A DNA stretch of 64,000 bases from Camarhynchus parvulus (taxonomy: Eukaryota; Chordata; Aves; Passeriformes; Thraupidae), in the NCBI RefSeq assembly GCF_901933205.1, contig NC_044590.1, positions 12,179,501 through 12,243,500 of the forward strand, read 5' to 3'. Numbering within the stretch: position 1 is the stretch's first letter; each line of letters starts with the position of its first letter. The notes below the pieces were generated by a model. The model was given only the letters and a program-made list of their open reading frames with translations, ran no database searches and was not told the origin of the DNA. Shown here piece after piece: positions 1-11,983 of this stretch. The translations under genes and the position numbers were made by a program.

Positions 1-553
1 CTGAAGAAGAAGATGGGATTCCTTGGCTCTTGTTCTCAAGGTTGTTTATTTTCTCTTATCTAATACATTGCCTGTCTGACCTGCTGAGGTCTGTCCAGCA
101 GGTCAGGTTGAGGCCCACTGACCACCCTCAGGACGGTGTTATCTTTTTATACTAAAAACTAGGTGTACTTTATTTACAATAATTTTCCAATATCTGTCAC
201 CTATGTTAGACAGTCTGTCTCTACTCTAAACCAATCCAAAAGTGCCACCATCACAGCAGAAGATGGAGGACAAGAAGAAGAAGGAGAAGGACAGAACATG
301 CCCAGACTCCTCCATCTTGCCTCTTGAACCCCCATTCTAAAACCCCAAAAATCTACTTTTTCACCCAGTGATAAATTCACTGTCATTCTACTCAAACTCT
401 TGTGGCTTGTAAATCTTCACACAAAGTTGGTAATTGTTTCCATGGGTTAAAATGGAAGGCACAGGTGTCTTTGACACCGTACCAAGGTCTCTGAGCCCCT
501 GCCAGGGTCTCCAATCACCCAGAGCAGCCAGAGGAATGTCCTGGGTCCTGACA
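1..553 (-). repeat. Endogenous retrovirus solo LTR, cut by the window edge
   Basis: This segment aligns throughout with the complete LTR at 14643-15270: shared runs include the ggttgtttatt poly(A)-signal region, the purine tract agaagaagaaggag near 270, and the ending ggtcctgaca. The TTTATT near 45 is the complement of AATAAA, so the element reads on the minus strand, antisense to TOX2. By comparison with the complete copy, roughly the first 70 bases lie outside the window. Short ORFs here are chance. Confidence 0.8.
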
Positions 554-965
554 CTTCTCCACAAGGGAAGCTTGGGGTCCCCAGGTGCTGGTGTGCCTGG
601 CACATGGAGTGATGCCCCTCAGTGGGGCTGCCCTGCTGCCCACTCCTGCTCATCTTGGCCATTGTCTTTTGCACATCTCTTTATCTCGGGGGAATGCAGT
701 GCAGTGCTGTGTGCCAAACTCCAGCCAGATTTCTCCTTCCGCTGCTCCTTGGGCAGCAGCACTCGTGGTTTGGCACGGATCCCACCCAGGAGTGCAGCCC
801 AGGCAAGCAGGGCTGGGGAATTCGGGGCATCACTGCTCCCAGGGCAGAGCACACCATGGGGGAGCCACACAGAACTGCTGGGGCTGTTGTTCTGCCTCCT
901 GAGCATGGGGCTTGGCTTGTTCAGGGTGTGCCTGAGACCAAGGAAGGTGAGAGGAGGAGGAGGAG

Positions 966-1740
966 TGTCTGATGAAGCCCTTTCCTGACCCAGAGATGGG
1001 GCAACTGAGAGGTGTTTCAAAAACTTTTATTCCATTTCCAGTCTCATGTGAAGGGTGAGACAATACAAATGTTATAATTCAGGATGATTATATATATATG
1101 TGTATATATATATAATTATTATAAAGGATTCAGCCCTTTCCTGACCCAGAGATGGGGCAAAACTTTTATTCCATTTCCAGTCTCATGTGAAGGGTGAGAC
1201 AATACAGATGTTATAATTCAGGCCATCACAATCAGAAGCTAATTATTTACAATACACTATAAGCATTTCTTGGCTTATGATCTTTTGATCATCTAACATC
1301 TAAAATTACTCTTTATATATCCTACTACAATATAATTATATTATAATATAAAATTGTATCATGATATTATAATTATATAATAATTTATAATATTTATACT
1401 ATTTTAATATTTATAATTTATAAATATAATAGTTTATAATGTTTTTAATGTTTATATATAGTTTATAATTTTTAATATTTTAAATATTTTAATATTATAG
1501 TTCTGTTTTATAATTATAACTTTGATTATATTTAAGTTGTATTTACAATTATATTCCTCTAAATTATCTAATCTTATTTGTAAAACTATCTTTTAAAACT
1601 GATTTCTAGTTCTAGTTCCCTTTTAACAATATCTACCTTATTCTATAATATTTCTAAGTTAAAATTTCTTATCTCAAAGTTTACATACAAATACATACTA
1701 TATAATCTTTCTATCAAACGTTAAGAATTCTTTACAAATC
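966..1740 (-). repeat. Direct duplication followed by an AT-rich tract, probably a degraded LTR
   Basis: About 90-100 bp beginning cctttcctgacccagagatgg occurs at roughly 976-1082 and again at 1135-1223, separated by a (TA)n stretch at 1087-1115. It is followed by about 500 bp of very AT-rich DNA (1230-1740). TTTTATTCC near the left end of each copy resembles a complemented poly(A) signal, so a minus-strand LTR is likely. GAGGAG motifs flank both sides (about 950-965 and 1751-1760), but I could not define a clean target-site duplication. Confidence 0.4.
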
Positions 1741-3185
1741 CATTTCCCAGAGAGGAGGAGAAAAACCCCATGGACAGCAAAGGCAGAAGGTGGTTCTAGG
1801 GGTGGGACCTGCCTCAGGTCAGGATTGTACAGGAGGCCATTCCATGGCATCCATCCCTGCCAGGTACTGGGACCTGAGCCCTGCTGGCTGCTGCTCCACC
1901 CCAAGAGCTGCTTTTCACATTGGAATTTTGGGGAACAGTGCACTTGAAGCTGAGCTTGACACGTTTGAAGCATCATCTATGTTAGCAGAGCACCCCAGTC
2001 CCCAGCTGGGCTGTTCCTCATGGCATTTGTCACTCCTGCATTCCCCTTCTCCCCAGAACAGGGAACGTGGACCATGTGCTGTTTGTCTGCCTGCTTTTCT
2101 CTCCTTCTCCGGATAAACTGGAGCATTTATGGGCCTGATATGCATATTCATTAAAAGAATTGAAATATTGTGGGGAAAAAAGGAGCTGTCTTTGAGTTAG
2201 CACAGCCTTTGGGAATCTGCTAAGTAAGATGCACTTAATTACTTTAGCTATGACTGCATCACATTGCACTCTGGGTTTCCTCTGAGATGCAAAACATGAA
2301 AGATGTTTGCAGCACAGGCTGCAAACCCATCCTGGGCCTTTTGCAGCACCTCGTGGTGAGCTTGCAGTGCTGAATTCCTGGGATGGAGGGGGGTTCTCAC
2401 CTGCCTCTCCCAGCCTGTGCTCCTGGGGAAGGAGCTGATCACATTTCTGAGGGATATTTCATCCCACTGCATTTCCATCTATGGGTCTGCTGAGTGCTTT
2501 GGGGCAGGGCAAGGCATGGGACAGCCCCACTGAGCCCAGGGCTGGGACTGCATCCCACAGGAGCAGGTTGTTTTCTATCACACAGCATTCATTACCTCCT
2601 TTCACTTTGGTTTGCCATGATCACAGTTTCATTCATCATTTCCTTGCCTAATTAGGCAGTTTGCTGCAGGGAATCATATCAAAATCCTGCTCCTGGAGGT
2701 CTCTTTTTCCTTGGATCTTTTTTGCGGGGGATCACCTGCTTTGGGTGCCTCGGAAATAGCTCAGAGTCCGCAGGATCCCGCAGTGGGAAGCAGGAATAAC
2801 CCTTTCCCTGCCTTTGATGCTATTTAAGAAGCTCCAGTGCTGCACACAAACAACTCACCTTCATTTTCACTCCAAATATTTCACAGCTGAAAAACTCAAG
2901 TGGCTTTTCCACCACTCCTGGGGACACCAGGAGCCGTCACCAGGAGTGATGGGGAGGTGGCAGCCTGGCATGCTGCTTACAAAATTGCATTTTAAAAAAT
3001 AGATAAATAAAGGGAAGTGGAGAGAAATGCAGTGAGTGCCAAATGGTGGGGGCAGTTCCTGGTCAGCAGGGTGCATGTGAGGAGCTGTGCATGTCCTGCA
3101 GAGCCTCCTGGATGGGGGAGAAGAGATGGAGATGTGGGAGAGGGAGAGAAGGACCAACAATATTCACTTTAAAGCACTTTTTATC
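1741..3185. other. TOX2 intron, no feature recognised
   Basis: Single-copy-looking intronic DNA. No exon, RNA gene or repeat family recognised. The short stretch around 2130-2160 (catattcattaaaagaattg) is AT-rich and could be part of a conserved noncoding element, but nothing shows it directly. Confidence 0.5.
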
Positions 3186-3475
3186 GTACAATTGTAGAAT
3201 GCTTTGGGTAGGGAGGGACCTTTAAAGCCCATCCAGTGTGACCCCCTGCCATGGGCAGGGACACCTTCCACTGTCCCAGGCTGCTCCAAGCCCTGTCCAA
3301 CCTGGCCTTGGACACTGCCAGGGATCCAGGGGCAGCCCCAGCTGCTCTGGAAAATCTGTGTCAGTGTTTTACCACCTCCATTGTAAAAATCTCCTACATT
3401 ATATCTAACCTAAACCAACCCTCTTTTAGTCTAGAACCATTGTCTCTTATCCTATCACCTGAATAAAGGTCTGTC
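3186..3475 (-). mobile_element. CR1 LINE 3' fragment
   Basis: Typical CR1 3' text read as the complement: gtagaatgctttgggtagggagggacc, then the gccatgggcagggacaccttcc block, then gatccaggggcagccccagc. The 3' end of the LINE lies on the left, so the element is on the minus strand. The right part (3370-3470) is diverged. Truncated at its 5' end, as is normal for CR1. Confidence 0.85.
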
Positions 3476-5095
3476 CCCATCCTTCTTATGAGGTCCCTTC
3501 AGTGATGTAAAGAAGTTGGGAGGAGGCATCTGGGCTAAGATATCCTTGGAGAAGAATGTGCCAGGAAAAATGCTGTGTCTGCTACCTAAAAGGGTTCTGT
3601 GATGGGGTTGCTGTGAGCATGGTGCTTCTGGAGGGGCTCTCTGAGCCAGGCTCAGGCTCCTGGTTTTTCTACAAATTTTCAGAGGCATTTACAGCATGTG
3701 GCCCATATCCATAATTGCACTCCTGGCCTTGTTCTGCTCTGATGCATAAATAACATGCACTGTAAAGAAAAATGTGTGATTACATATTTAATGGATAAAC
3801 AGAGCTGTTGTGGTCTATTGGCCACATAATAAAAGTTTCAAAAAAATTGTCTTAATACAGTATTTCCTCAGGAGACTACTGTGGCTGAAACGTGAGCAAG
3901 CTATTTTAAATTTCAGAATTTTTTAAGCCACATCTCATAGCCTGCCCCATTTCTCCAACACTGGTCTTCTAAACTTTCCCTTCATTTAAATTTAAAATGA
4001 GGACAATAAATTATTCTTTTCCTTAGCAGCTGGCAGATCTTCTCCAACATGAAAGGTCTGGATTAAACTGACAAAACCCAAGACAAATGTACATTTTTTT
4101 GGCTGGGGTTTGGGAATGGCTGGCTGCTCAGCAGATGGGAGCTGCGTCCCCACTTTGCACAGTCCCTGTCTCACCCAGGCCATTCCCATGACTTTTGCAA
4201 ATTTGGTTTAAATGCAAAATTTGCATCTCTGGTGCCTCCTGTGCTGGCCAAGCCTGGTGTCTGTCTCCATGGCTGCATCATCCTCGATGTCTTTATGGCC
4301 AGGACAGCCAGAGTTCTGCAGTAAGACACATAATAAGGTTTCAAGGGCACATTTATAAGGTTTTAAGGGCACACAAAATTTGCCATAGTTAATCTCTATG
4401 CCCCTAACCAAAGCATAATTAAGCTCTGTGCCCTTTTGCCTCTAAGCAAAGCCAGCCCTGCTGCCTCCTTGACACCACCAAAGCCAAGGGCAGCAATTCA
4501 GTGTGGCCCCTAAATCAGCCTCAGTGAGACTCTGCTGTTGAAATGCAGGAATAGATTTAATTCCTGTGAGTTCAATCCCTTCACAGTTAATACAGGAAAA
4601 GGGCAGATCCAGGGAAAGCTGTTCTGCTGACACTGCTGGAGAGTCCAAAGGAGAGCAGAACATTCTGTCTGTGTAAAAGTGGGGTGTAAAGCTCTTGATT
4701 CCTGACCTGCAGCAGTAAGTCTGGGTTTGTGTTTGGATTTATGTCCTCTGAAGCCTTTGGAGGCCTCACAGGTCTTCCCTGGGTTTCCTTGTGTGTGTGC
4801 TGCTGATGGAGCTGGCGAAGCTCCCCTGGTAACGAGGGATTGTACCTCCATGGCCTGATCAGGAGCTCAGGCCTTTAAACTCGTGTTAGCATTAATCAGA
4901 TTGATGTAAAAGGGAAAAGTCTGGCAAGTGTTTCAGGCAGGGTTTGCCTCCCTCCCACTCCGTGGCTGGATGAGGCTGTGCAGGAACCAGGCTCTACTGG
5001 ATCAGCAAGGATGGATCCTGGGGGAAAATGAGGTTTTGGGGAAAATGATTGAAACTGGGAATGGGGTCTTGATGGAGAAAACAGGAGGGTTTGTC
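3476..5095. other. TOX2 intron, no feature recognised
   Basis: No repeat family or coding signal recognised. ORFs of 60-113 codons on the minus strand near 4440-4850 show no domain and no splice context consistent with TOX2. Confidence 0.5.
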
Positions 5096-5158
5096 CTCAT
5101 CTCATCTCATTCCTCATCTCATCTCATCTCATCTCATCTCATCTCATCTCATCTCATC
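5096..5158. repeat. (CTCAT)n pentanucleotide microsatellite
   Basis: About twelve near-perfect units of ctcat/atctc, immediately upstream of a CR1 copy. Confidence 0.9.
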
Positions 5159-5175
5159 TGCTTCTTGGTGTAGAG

Positions 5176-5553
5176 GGGCTGGACCTTTGGAATGAGTCCA
5201 GAGGAGGCCATGAAGATGCTCCAAGGGCTGGATCCCCTCTGCTCTGGAGCCAGGCTGGGAGAGCTGGGGAATGTTCACCTGGGGAAGAGAAGGCTCTGGG
5301 GAAACATTAGAGCCCCTTCCAGTGCCTAAAGGGGCTCCAGGAGAGCTGGAGAGGGACTTGGGACAAGGGATGGAGGGACAGGACAAGGGGGAATGATTTT
5401 AATTTATAGGAGGGTAGGTTTAGATGGGATATTAGGAAGAAATTCTTCTCTGTGAAGGTGGTGAAGCCCTGGCACAGGGTGCCCAGAGAAGCTGTGGCTG
5501 TCCCTAGATCCCTGGAAGTGTCCAAGGCCAGGTTGGATGAGGCTTGGAGGAGC
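5176..5553 (+). mobile_element. CR1 LINE fragment
   Basis: Reads in CR1 sense: ggaggccatgaagatgctcc, then gggacaggacaagggggaatg, then ggcacagggtgcccagagaagc and gatccctggaagtgtccaag. It stops at about 5553 before the usual 3' terminus, so the 3' end is missing. Confidence 0.85.
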
Positions 5554-5898
5554 TTCCCTTCTCCTGGTCATTTTGCCATAAATCACTTGCTTATGAACCT
5601 TTTTTTTCAGACCCCTGATAGGTGCCAGCCACCAGCAGTCCCTGAGGCAGTCAGGGGCACCTTCTGGGCACACAGCCCCACACACAAAGCTGATTTAGCT
5701 CCTCCCTTGTCGGGCTCATGGGCACAGCAATGGGTGCAGAGTGCTCAGCTCTCGCCTCTTTTGGAAGCAAGCTCAAGGAAGACTTTCCCAGCCATGTAGA
5801 GCAATTTAAACCAAAAATCAGCCTTTAAGTGATTTGGCAGTATGGCAAATAAATGAAGGAATGAATTTTGTAGTGACAATGATCTCCTCCTCCCTCAG

Positions 5899-6138
5899 AT
5901 CCAGGAGATGGTGCACTCGGACGCCGCGTCCTACGAGTCCAACCGCCAAGTGCCGCTGCTCAACCGGCCCGGCATGCTGGGCGGCCCCATGGGCGCCCTC
6001 AGCCAGTCCCAGCTCATCTCCCAGATGGGCATCCGGAGCAGGGTCACCCACGGCTCCCCCTCACCTCCGGGAAGCAAGTCTGCCACCCCATCTCCCTCCA
6101 GCTCCACTCAGGAAGAGGAGACCGAGTCGCATTACAAG
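5899..6138 (+). CDS. TOX2: TOX2 internal coding exon A (pre-HMG region)
   Basis: This exon encodes 80 residues of TOX2, a nuclear HMG-box transcription factor of the TOX subfamily. It begins IQEMVHSD after the acceptor tccctcag and ends ESHYK before the donor gtacgc. Visible blocks are LLNRPGMLGGPMGALSQSQL, the invariant SQMGIRS motif, and a Ser/Pro-rich stretch (SPSPPGSKSATPSPSSSTQEEE), a low-complexity linker of the kind that precedes the nuclear localisation signal in this family. The exon is 240 bp with phase 0 at both ends. It is CpG-rich compared with its flanks. The first ATG inside it (5908) is not a start: the reading frame is open to the acceptor, and family knowledge places further N-terminal exons upstream, outside the window. 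TOX2 rather than TOX or TOX3 is inferred mainly from the C-terminus encoded at 28217-36398. Confidence 0.95.
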
Positions 6139-6185
6139 GTACGCGCGGTCGCGCCGCGTTTGGCGCCTTTCAGGGAGGGGTAAAT

Positions 6186-6335
6186 TGTGCTAAATAAAAT
6201 CACAGATTTCTGGTCTTGTGTGGAAACCCACGGCACTGGAATATTTCTCTGTCTGTTCTGGGGTGCCCTGACCCCCAGGGGAGCACTGACTTTGACCCTC
6301 ATTCATGGAGAAAGTTTCCCAGACTTCAAGATAGA
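6186..6335 (+). repeat. Retroviral R-U5-like fragment
   Basis: About 145 bp from gctaaataaaatcacag to ggagaaagtttcc is roughly 85-90 percent identical to 8848-8982. An AATAAA followed by a short TG-rich stretch (ttctggtcttgtgtgg) fits the R-U5 part of an LTR. The sequence continuing to about 6900 may be more of the same element. The fragment begins only about 50 bp beyond the exon A donor. Confidence 0.5.
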
Positions 6336-8806
6336 CTGGAATCCACAAAAGTGTGAAACAGATTGTACAGAGTAGTGCAGGTGTATCACTTGGTGAGAAA
6401 TTGAGGGTTTGGGATTTTTAGTGTGTTGTGGATGGAAGCAAGATGGAGGGCACAGGGTGTCATCCTGGGTTTCTTCTTAATGCTTCTTCTTCCTTTTTCT
6501 CCATGGGTGGTGGCATTTTGTAATTGGGCAGAAAAGTCTGCATTGGGGGCTGTTTGGGATCAGTTATTGGGTTAAAAGGGGAAACAATCCAGGTGTCAGT
6601 TCTTAATTGGATAGTTTAGCCTTAAGAGACCTTGTAACAAGAGATTGTTGGCCATTTTGTGCCTTCCAATGAAAAGCTGCCAAACTCACAATAATGAGAC
6701 TGTTTTACTGATAAGGAATAACAAACACCTGAGTCTGAACATGAACTACTGCTTCAAGTGCCTTCAATCCAGACCCAGAGAAACCCACAACTGGCACCCT
6801 CACAGTCTTGTTTTGACGTTTACAGTGGGAGACTTTCCCAAGGATGAGGGCACTGTTCCCAGCCTAGGGTGAGTCCAGCATAGCACTCACCCAGCAGGTT
6901 TGGAGATCAGAGTTGTTCTTCTGCCCCCAGGTTTTACCAGTTCCATCAGGCCACAGGACTTCCTGGGATGATGATCACGATGAGCAAAGCAGCTTCAGGG
7001 CTAAGAGTCTGCAGATGCTTGGAGCTAAATTAGATTTCTGGTGGTGGGTAGAAGAGACTGAAATGGGGAAGGAAAATAACTCATGGTTGGATTTAACTGA
7101 GCTCATTGGACACGGCTTGCTAAGGAAAGCAAACAGGAATTCAAAGAATCTTCTGCCTTTTAGTTCACCAAGGTGGTGTTTTCATTAGTCAGCAGTGTCC
7201 CAAATGGTCTCTACAGCCAACACAACTGCTGCTGAGTGTGGCACCAACAAACCCAAGGAATTCCTGGGAGTTTGGGCACATCTTGGTTGTTGTCCATCTC
7301 TCTCCAAGTGCACCAGCAAAGCCAAACAGCACCTGCCGTGTTCCAGGAATCTGTGGCTGTTATTTACTGATGGCAAACTGCAATCACAGCGCCTCTGTGC
7401 CTGCAGGTGAATTGCTGGGCTCCCTGGGGACTTTGGTTAAAGCCTTCCATGGAAAACCTTCTCCTGAAGGCACTGGTATTGTAACTTTGTCCCACCCAAA
7501 CAGACTGTTGTGACAGGCTTTGAATGTATAACCAGAGCAGCAAACAGGGCACGGGCTGGAAAACTAGGAAAAATGATAGGACTGAGCAAAAACCTTCCCC
7601 TTTTCATGGAAAACAGGAAAATGGAATCCCATCAGTCCTATAGTTTTTTCATCCATTGACAAATTTCACTTCAGATTGGGGCATTTCAAAGCAGAGTGCT
7701 CATGTGGGTGGAAAAACAGCTTCAGTGGATAAAACTGTACAAAAAAGGGATACATGAGGTTAAAAACAAATGGAATTTTTCCAACTCTGTGATTCCATGT
7801 TGAGGGAACACTGTGGGAGGGGTTGTGCTGCTGGATCCCACAGCCTGCCATCTCCCAAAGCCTGCGTCACAAAGCTCCAGGCTTTGTGCACCTGGGAGCT
7901 GAAATCTTTCATGTCAGGAGAAAATGAGTTCCAGTGTAGTGACACACCAGCTCCTGTCTCTCTGCCTCCACCAGCATCACCCAGCTTCCCTGGCAGCCAT
8001 CCAGGAGTCCCTGAGCAGGGCGCAGCTTTGGGCTTGGATCTTCTGCTTTCCTGAGCCAGAGGTGCCCATGGGGTAGGAAGCTGGGAGATGTCCAGATGAT
8101 GACAGCTTGCAGAGATTAGAATTTTTCCTAATCCTTCAGGCAATCCCTGTCATTGTTCTGCCCTGTAAACCCCCCAGGCAGGTGGGAGTGATGTTTGAGG
8201 GAGGAGGAGATGCTGAGTGTGAGGAAAGCAGCAGACCCACGCTGTGGCCTGCAGGTTTCTGTTTGCTTTCTCTGTCTGCACAGCTGCTCTCTTCACCCAT
8301 CAGTCACTTTTCCACGTGACCATTAAGGGCTTTTCTGCATCAAAACAACATCTAACAAGCAGAAAATAGTCTTGTGAGCTAGAAGGTCACAGGTTAAAGA
8401 AATGAGTCCTTCAGGTCCCCTGAGCCAGGGAGCTTTTGAATTTCAGAGGTCTTTGAGCCTCACTGGCGTATTCACCTGCTTCATAGCTGGGGGGTGGGTG
8501 CACATGAATGGGAGGGACAGGTGGGTACAGCCCAAATTCCAGCTGGGTTAGTGGCCACTCTCCATGGTTATTAAAATCACGGTGTCCATGAGGTTCCAGC
8601 TCTTCCTGGGTTCAGCATCTAAGAAGGCACCAAGTTTTGGGATCACATCCTTGCCCCAGTCCACATCTGCCACCAAACAGACCTTCTGCTGCCTCTCCAG
8701 GGCAGGTCCAATGCCAGTGGCCCCCATGGGCAGGTGGCCAAGCTCTTCCTCCCCCTGCCCAGCCTCCCTGGTCCCTTTGACCATGGGGATGCTCTGGGGC
8801 AGTGAG
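6336..8806. other. TOX2 intron, no gene recognised
   Basis: No exon or named repeat can be supported. The left part (6336-6900) has LTR-internal character (gatggaagcaagatggaggg, poly-pyrimidine cttcttcttcc) and may belong to the R-U5 fragment before it. The rest is apparently single copy. Confidence 0.45.
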
Positions 8807-9031
8807 GCACTGGCTCTCTGGGGCGTTGACTTCAGCCATGAACATGGTTTGCTAAATAAACCCACAAACTTCTGGTCTTGTGTGCAAACCCAGGGCACAG
8901 GGAATATTTCTCTGTCTGCTCTGGGGTGCCCTGACCCCCAGGGGAGCACTGACTTTGATCCTCATTCATGGAGAAAGTTTCCTGCACTGGCTCTCTGGGG
9001 GTTGACTTCAGCCATGAACGTGGTTTGGGTT
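8807..9031. repeat. 177-bp tandem duplication containing the R-U5-like fragment
   Basis: gcactggctctctgggg followed by gttgacttcagccatgaac occurs at 8807 and again at 8984, a period of 177 bp. The second copy runs to about 9031. Between them lies the AATAAA-containing R-U5-like segment shared with 6186-6335. Confidence 0.7.
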
Positions 9032-9601
9032 GGTCAGAACTCCTCTGAGGTCCCAGCCCAGGCTGTTGTCTCATCCCACATGTGTCACAACTGGAAAACC
9101 CCATGAATACCAAATCCTGCTCTGCTCCCTGCTGCTGTTTTCCTTAAATCCCATGTGCTCTGTGGCGCTGCCTGAGCTGTAAATGCAGCTGGGGTTGTGC
9201 TGTTCCAGCTCCTTGGCTTGGCCAGTGGCTGTGTGGGAGCAGGTTCCCCACAGCACTCCACTGAGTCAAATGGGATCACAGTTAGTTAAAATACCATCTC
9301 ACTTCCTAATGGGCTGAAACCCTGTCATGCTTTTTTTTTCCTCCTAATAAGCTGGCCTTTCACCTCCAGGCCTCCCATTCAAGCCCAGTTGGGCAATTTT
9401 AAATTAAATGCAATTTTTGTGGTCTCTCTGCTCATTCACTAATGGTCACTGTCTGTTTGACAAATGTCACTGCGCTGATACTGAAATTAATGATCAGTCA
9501 AGAGCTACAGAGTGGAGAGCAGGAACGCTGCTGCCCTTTTCCTCCCCATGCCTGGCCTTTGCCAGCTGGAGGGAAGCCTCTTAAATCCTGGCACTGCCAA
9601 G

Positions 9602-9682
9602 CACATGCTCAAATTGACCAATGGCACATACTCAAATTGGCCAAAATGGCCAAGGCTCATGCTCAAATTGACCAATCCATCA
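9602..9682. repeat. Short degenerate tandem repeat (gctcaaattgaccaat)
   Basis: Three imperfect copies of tgctcaaattgaccaa, at about 9606, 9628 and 9659. Surrounding intron (9032-10062) otherwise shows nothing recognised. Confidence 0.6.
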
Positions 9683-10062
9683 GGAGAAGGGGCTGTTTCT
9701 CCCCAGCTCAGCTGGAATCATTGTTTTCACAAGCTCTTGATGTTTTGAGCTGTGTCTTTCCAAGTAACTCAACCACCTGTGCAGCTGATGGTGGTGCCTT
9801 GAGCTCAGGGCTGCAGGTGGAGGGGCTGGTGTGCTCTTTGCCCTCAAGGATGCAGAGATCCAGCCAGTGCTTCCATTCTCTGCCATCTGGTGTATTTAGG
9901 TTTTCCCTCACTATGAAATGAGAGTAATGGTGCTTCCCTGTAGTGCAAGCTTCCACTGGCCACAGTTAATGCCAGTTGAGAGCTTTGATGGGTAACCAGG
10001 TGTTTTCCAGGGGTCTTTTCCTTTGCACATCCTCACATGGAGCCTTCCGCAGTCCCCTGTAT

Positions 10063-10265
10063 TCACGGAATCATGGAATATCATGAGTTGGACCCCCAGG
10101 ATCACCCAGGGCAGCCCCAGCCCTGCCCAGACACCCCAACAGCCCCACCCTGGGCATCCCTGGCAGCTCCTGGAGCTCTGGCAGCCTCGGGGCCGTGCCC
10201 ATTCCCTGGGGAGCCTGGGCAGTGCCAGCACCCTCTGGGGAAGAACTTTTTCCTAACACACTGCA
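10063..10265 (-). mobile_element. CR1-like LINE 3' fragment
   Basis: Begins acggaatcatggaatatcatg (complement of the CR1 3' terminal repeat), followed by gttggacccccaggatcacc, and ends near gaagaactttttcctaac. It differs from the main CR1 copies in the window, suggesting another subfamily. Confidence 0.7.
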
Positions 10266-10479
10266 CAGGGCATCCCAAGGGAGAGTGATACATGCTGCCT
10301 TCAGTGGAAGCATCCCCGTTTCCAGCTGTGCTGTTTCACTGCCCAGCCCTGTGGCAGCATCCTGTGCTGAGCAGCACAAAGGGCAGCTCCTGTTCCCTGT
10401 GCCCTGCTCCCCTGAGCTCCAACACCCCCTGGGCACTGGGTGTGACACAGCCATTCCTGCTCACCCAGCTGTGCCCAGA

Positions 10480-11013
10480 TGTGGTGTTTGTGAGGGTCCC
10501 CAGGACGAGGGAAGAGATGAATCTGACTCCATGTTCTCAGAAGGCTGATTATATTATATTATATTATATTATATTATATTATATTATATTATATTATATT
10601 ATATTATATTATATTATATTATATTATATTATATTATATTATATTATATTATATTATATTATATTATATTATATTATATTATATTATATTATTCTATCAT
10701 ATTATATTATGCTATACTAAAACTATGCCAAAGAAAAAGGATACATCAGAAGGCTTCACAAGAATGATAAAAAACCCATGACTGACTCAGAGTCCATCAC
10801 AGCTGACCATGACTGACCATTAATTAAAAACAATTCACATGGAACCAACCAAACATTCACCTGTTGGTAAACCATGTCCAAGCCACATTCCAAAGCAGCA
10901 AACACAGGAGCAGCAATCAGATAATTATTGTTTTCATTGCTCTCTGAGGCTTCTCATCTTCCCAGGAGAAAATCCTGGGCAAAGAGGATTTTTCAGAAAA
11001 TGTCATGGTGACA
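10480..11013 (-). repeat. Solo LTR, 6-bp target-site duplication, internal ATATT expansion
   Basis: Element runs tgtggtgttt...ggtgaca, flanked by the direct repeat cccaga at 10474-10479 and 11014-11019. It shares body blocks (gactccatgttctcagaaggc, accattaatta, gaggcttctc) with nine or more other LTRs in the window. A 6-bp duplication is typical of class II (betaretrovirus-like) elements. The complemented poly(A) site seen in sister copies has been replaced by about 145 bp of ATATT repeats. Confidence 0.9.
10549..10691. repeat. (ATATT)n pentanucleotide array inside the LTR
   Basis: About 28 nearly perfect units. Sister LTRs at the same place have only a short AT-rich stretch around the poly(A) signal, so the array grew within the LTR. 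ORFs through it (repeated Tyr-Ile-Ile-Leu) are not genes. Confidence 0.95.
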
Positions 11014-11438
11014 CCCAGATCCATCAGAGGAGTGAACAGCACAGGCAAAGCATTTAATTGGTGTGAATAAAATAGTTCAATTCCTGGATGTTTTTCTGGA
11101 TAGGGGTACATATATGCTAGCAGGATGGAGCAAATTTTGGATGGCCCTGATGTGATGTTTAATGTGATGCTGGTGCTGCTTGGTCAGTGCTCAGAACCCT
11201 CCTGGAGTGGGGAGGTGAGGGAAGTGAGGAGCAGATGCAAAGGGGGCTCAGTGGGGTGGAAATCAGAAACCATGTGGAAGCCAAGTCTGGAAAATCCACG
11301 GACTGCTAAGGCAACCTAGCTGGGAAAGCGAGGCATGTGGAGGGGTTCCAGAAAAGGATCAAGGAGTGAGTGAGATGGGGAGCAGAGTGGGGAAGGAGAG
11401 TGACTGAGGACTGGAAAGCCCCAGGTTTGGAGCAGGGA

Positions 11439-11731
11439 TGTCTCAATAGGACACAAAATGAACGATACGCACACGCTGAAACGTCCGAGGTAAAAAGAGC
11501 ATAGTTTATTTCTGAATCCAATATTTATAGACTTTCAAAAGTGACCATGGATTGGAGGATGAAATTGCCACCTCTCCAACCACACTGGTCAAACCAACAG
11601 TCCATCAATTCTCTCCTCCTCCAGAAAGGAATGCAAACCAATCATTATTTACATGAAAAGTGCGTGAGAAACTCCATTACAAAAATGTAACATCAGAAGG
11701 CTTAGAAGAAATTTAGAAGAACAGGGTGACA
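11439..11731 (-). repeat. Short solo LTR with perfect 6-bp target-site duplication
   Basis: Runs tgtctcaatagg...agggtgaca, flanked by caggga at 11433-11438 and 11732-11737. A complemented AATAAA sits at about 11504. It differs in sequence from the main 6-bp family. It ends about 250 bp before the exon B acceptor and is antisense to TOX2. Confidence 0.85.
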
Positions 11732-11983
11732 CAGGGACAAAGGGATGAACCCAAGCTATGAGCTGGTCTGAGAGGAGACACCACAGCAGGCTCAGGCACC
11801 CACCAGCATTTTGTGCAATGGTCCAAGAGGCTCCTGGGGGACAAAGAGACCCCCAGAGCTGCTGACCCCCTCTCCACGCTGGGACATCTCCACTTCCCAT
11901 TCCCTCTCTCATCTCCTTGGCTCAGTAGCTGTAGCAGGGGCTGGTATCAGACCTTAGCTAAGCTTCATCTCTTGCTTTTGCAG

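Noticed and set aside
1..5898. Upstream N-terminal TOX2 exons
   Set aside because: No ORF with splice sites matched the expected N-terminal region. They are most likely outside the window.
5908..5910. ATG in exon A as TOX2 start
   Set aside because: The frame is open to the acceptor, and family knowledge places further N-terminal exons upstream.
10292..10720. Tyr-Ile-Ile-Leu repeat protein
   Set aside because: Translation of an ATATT microsatellite. Same for 46747-46974.
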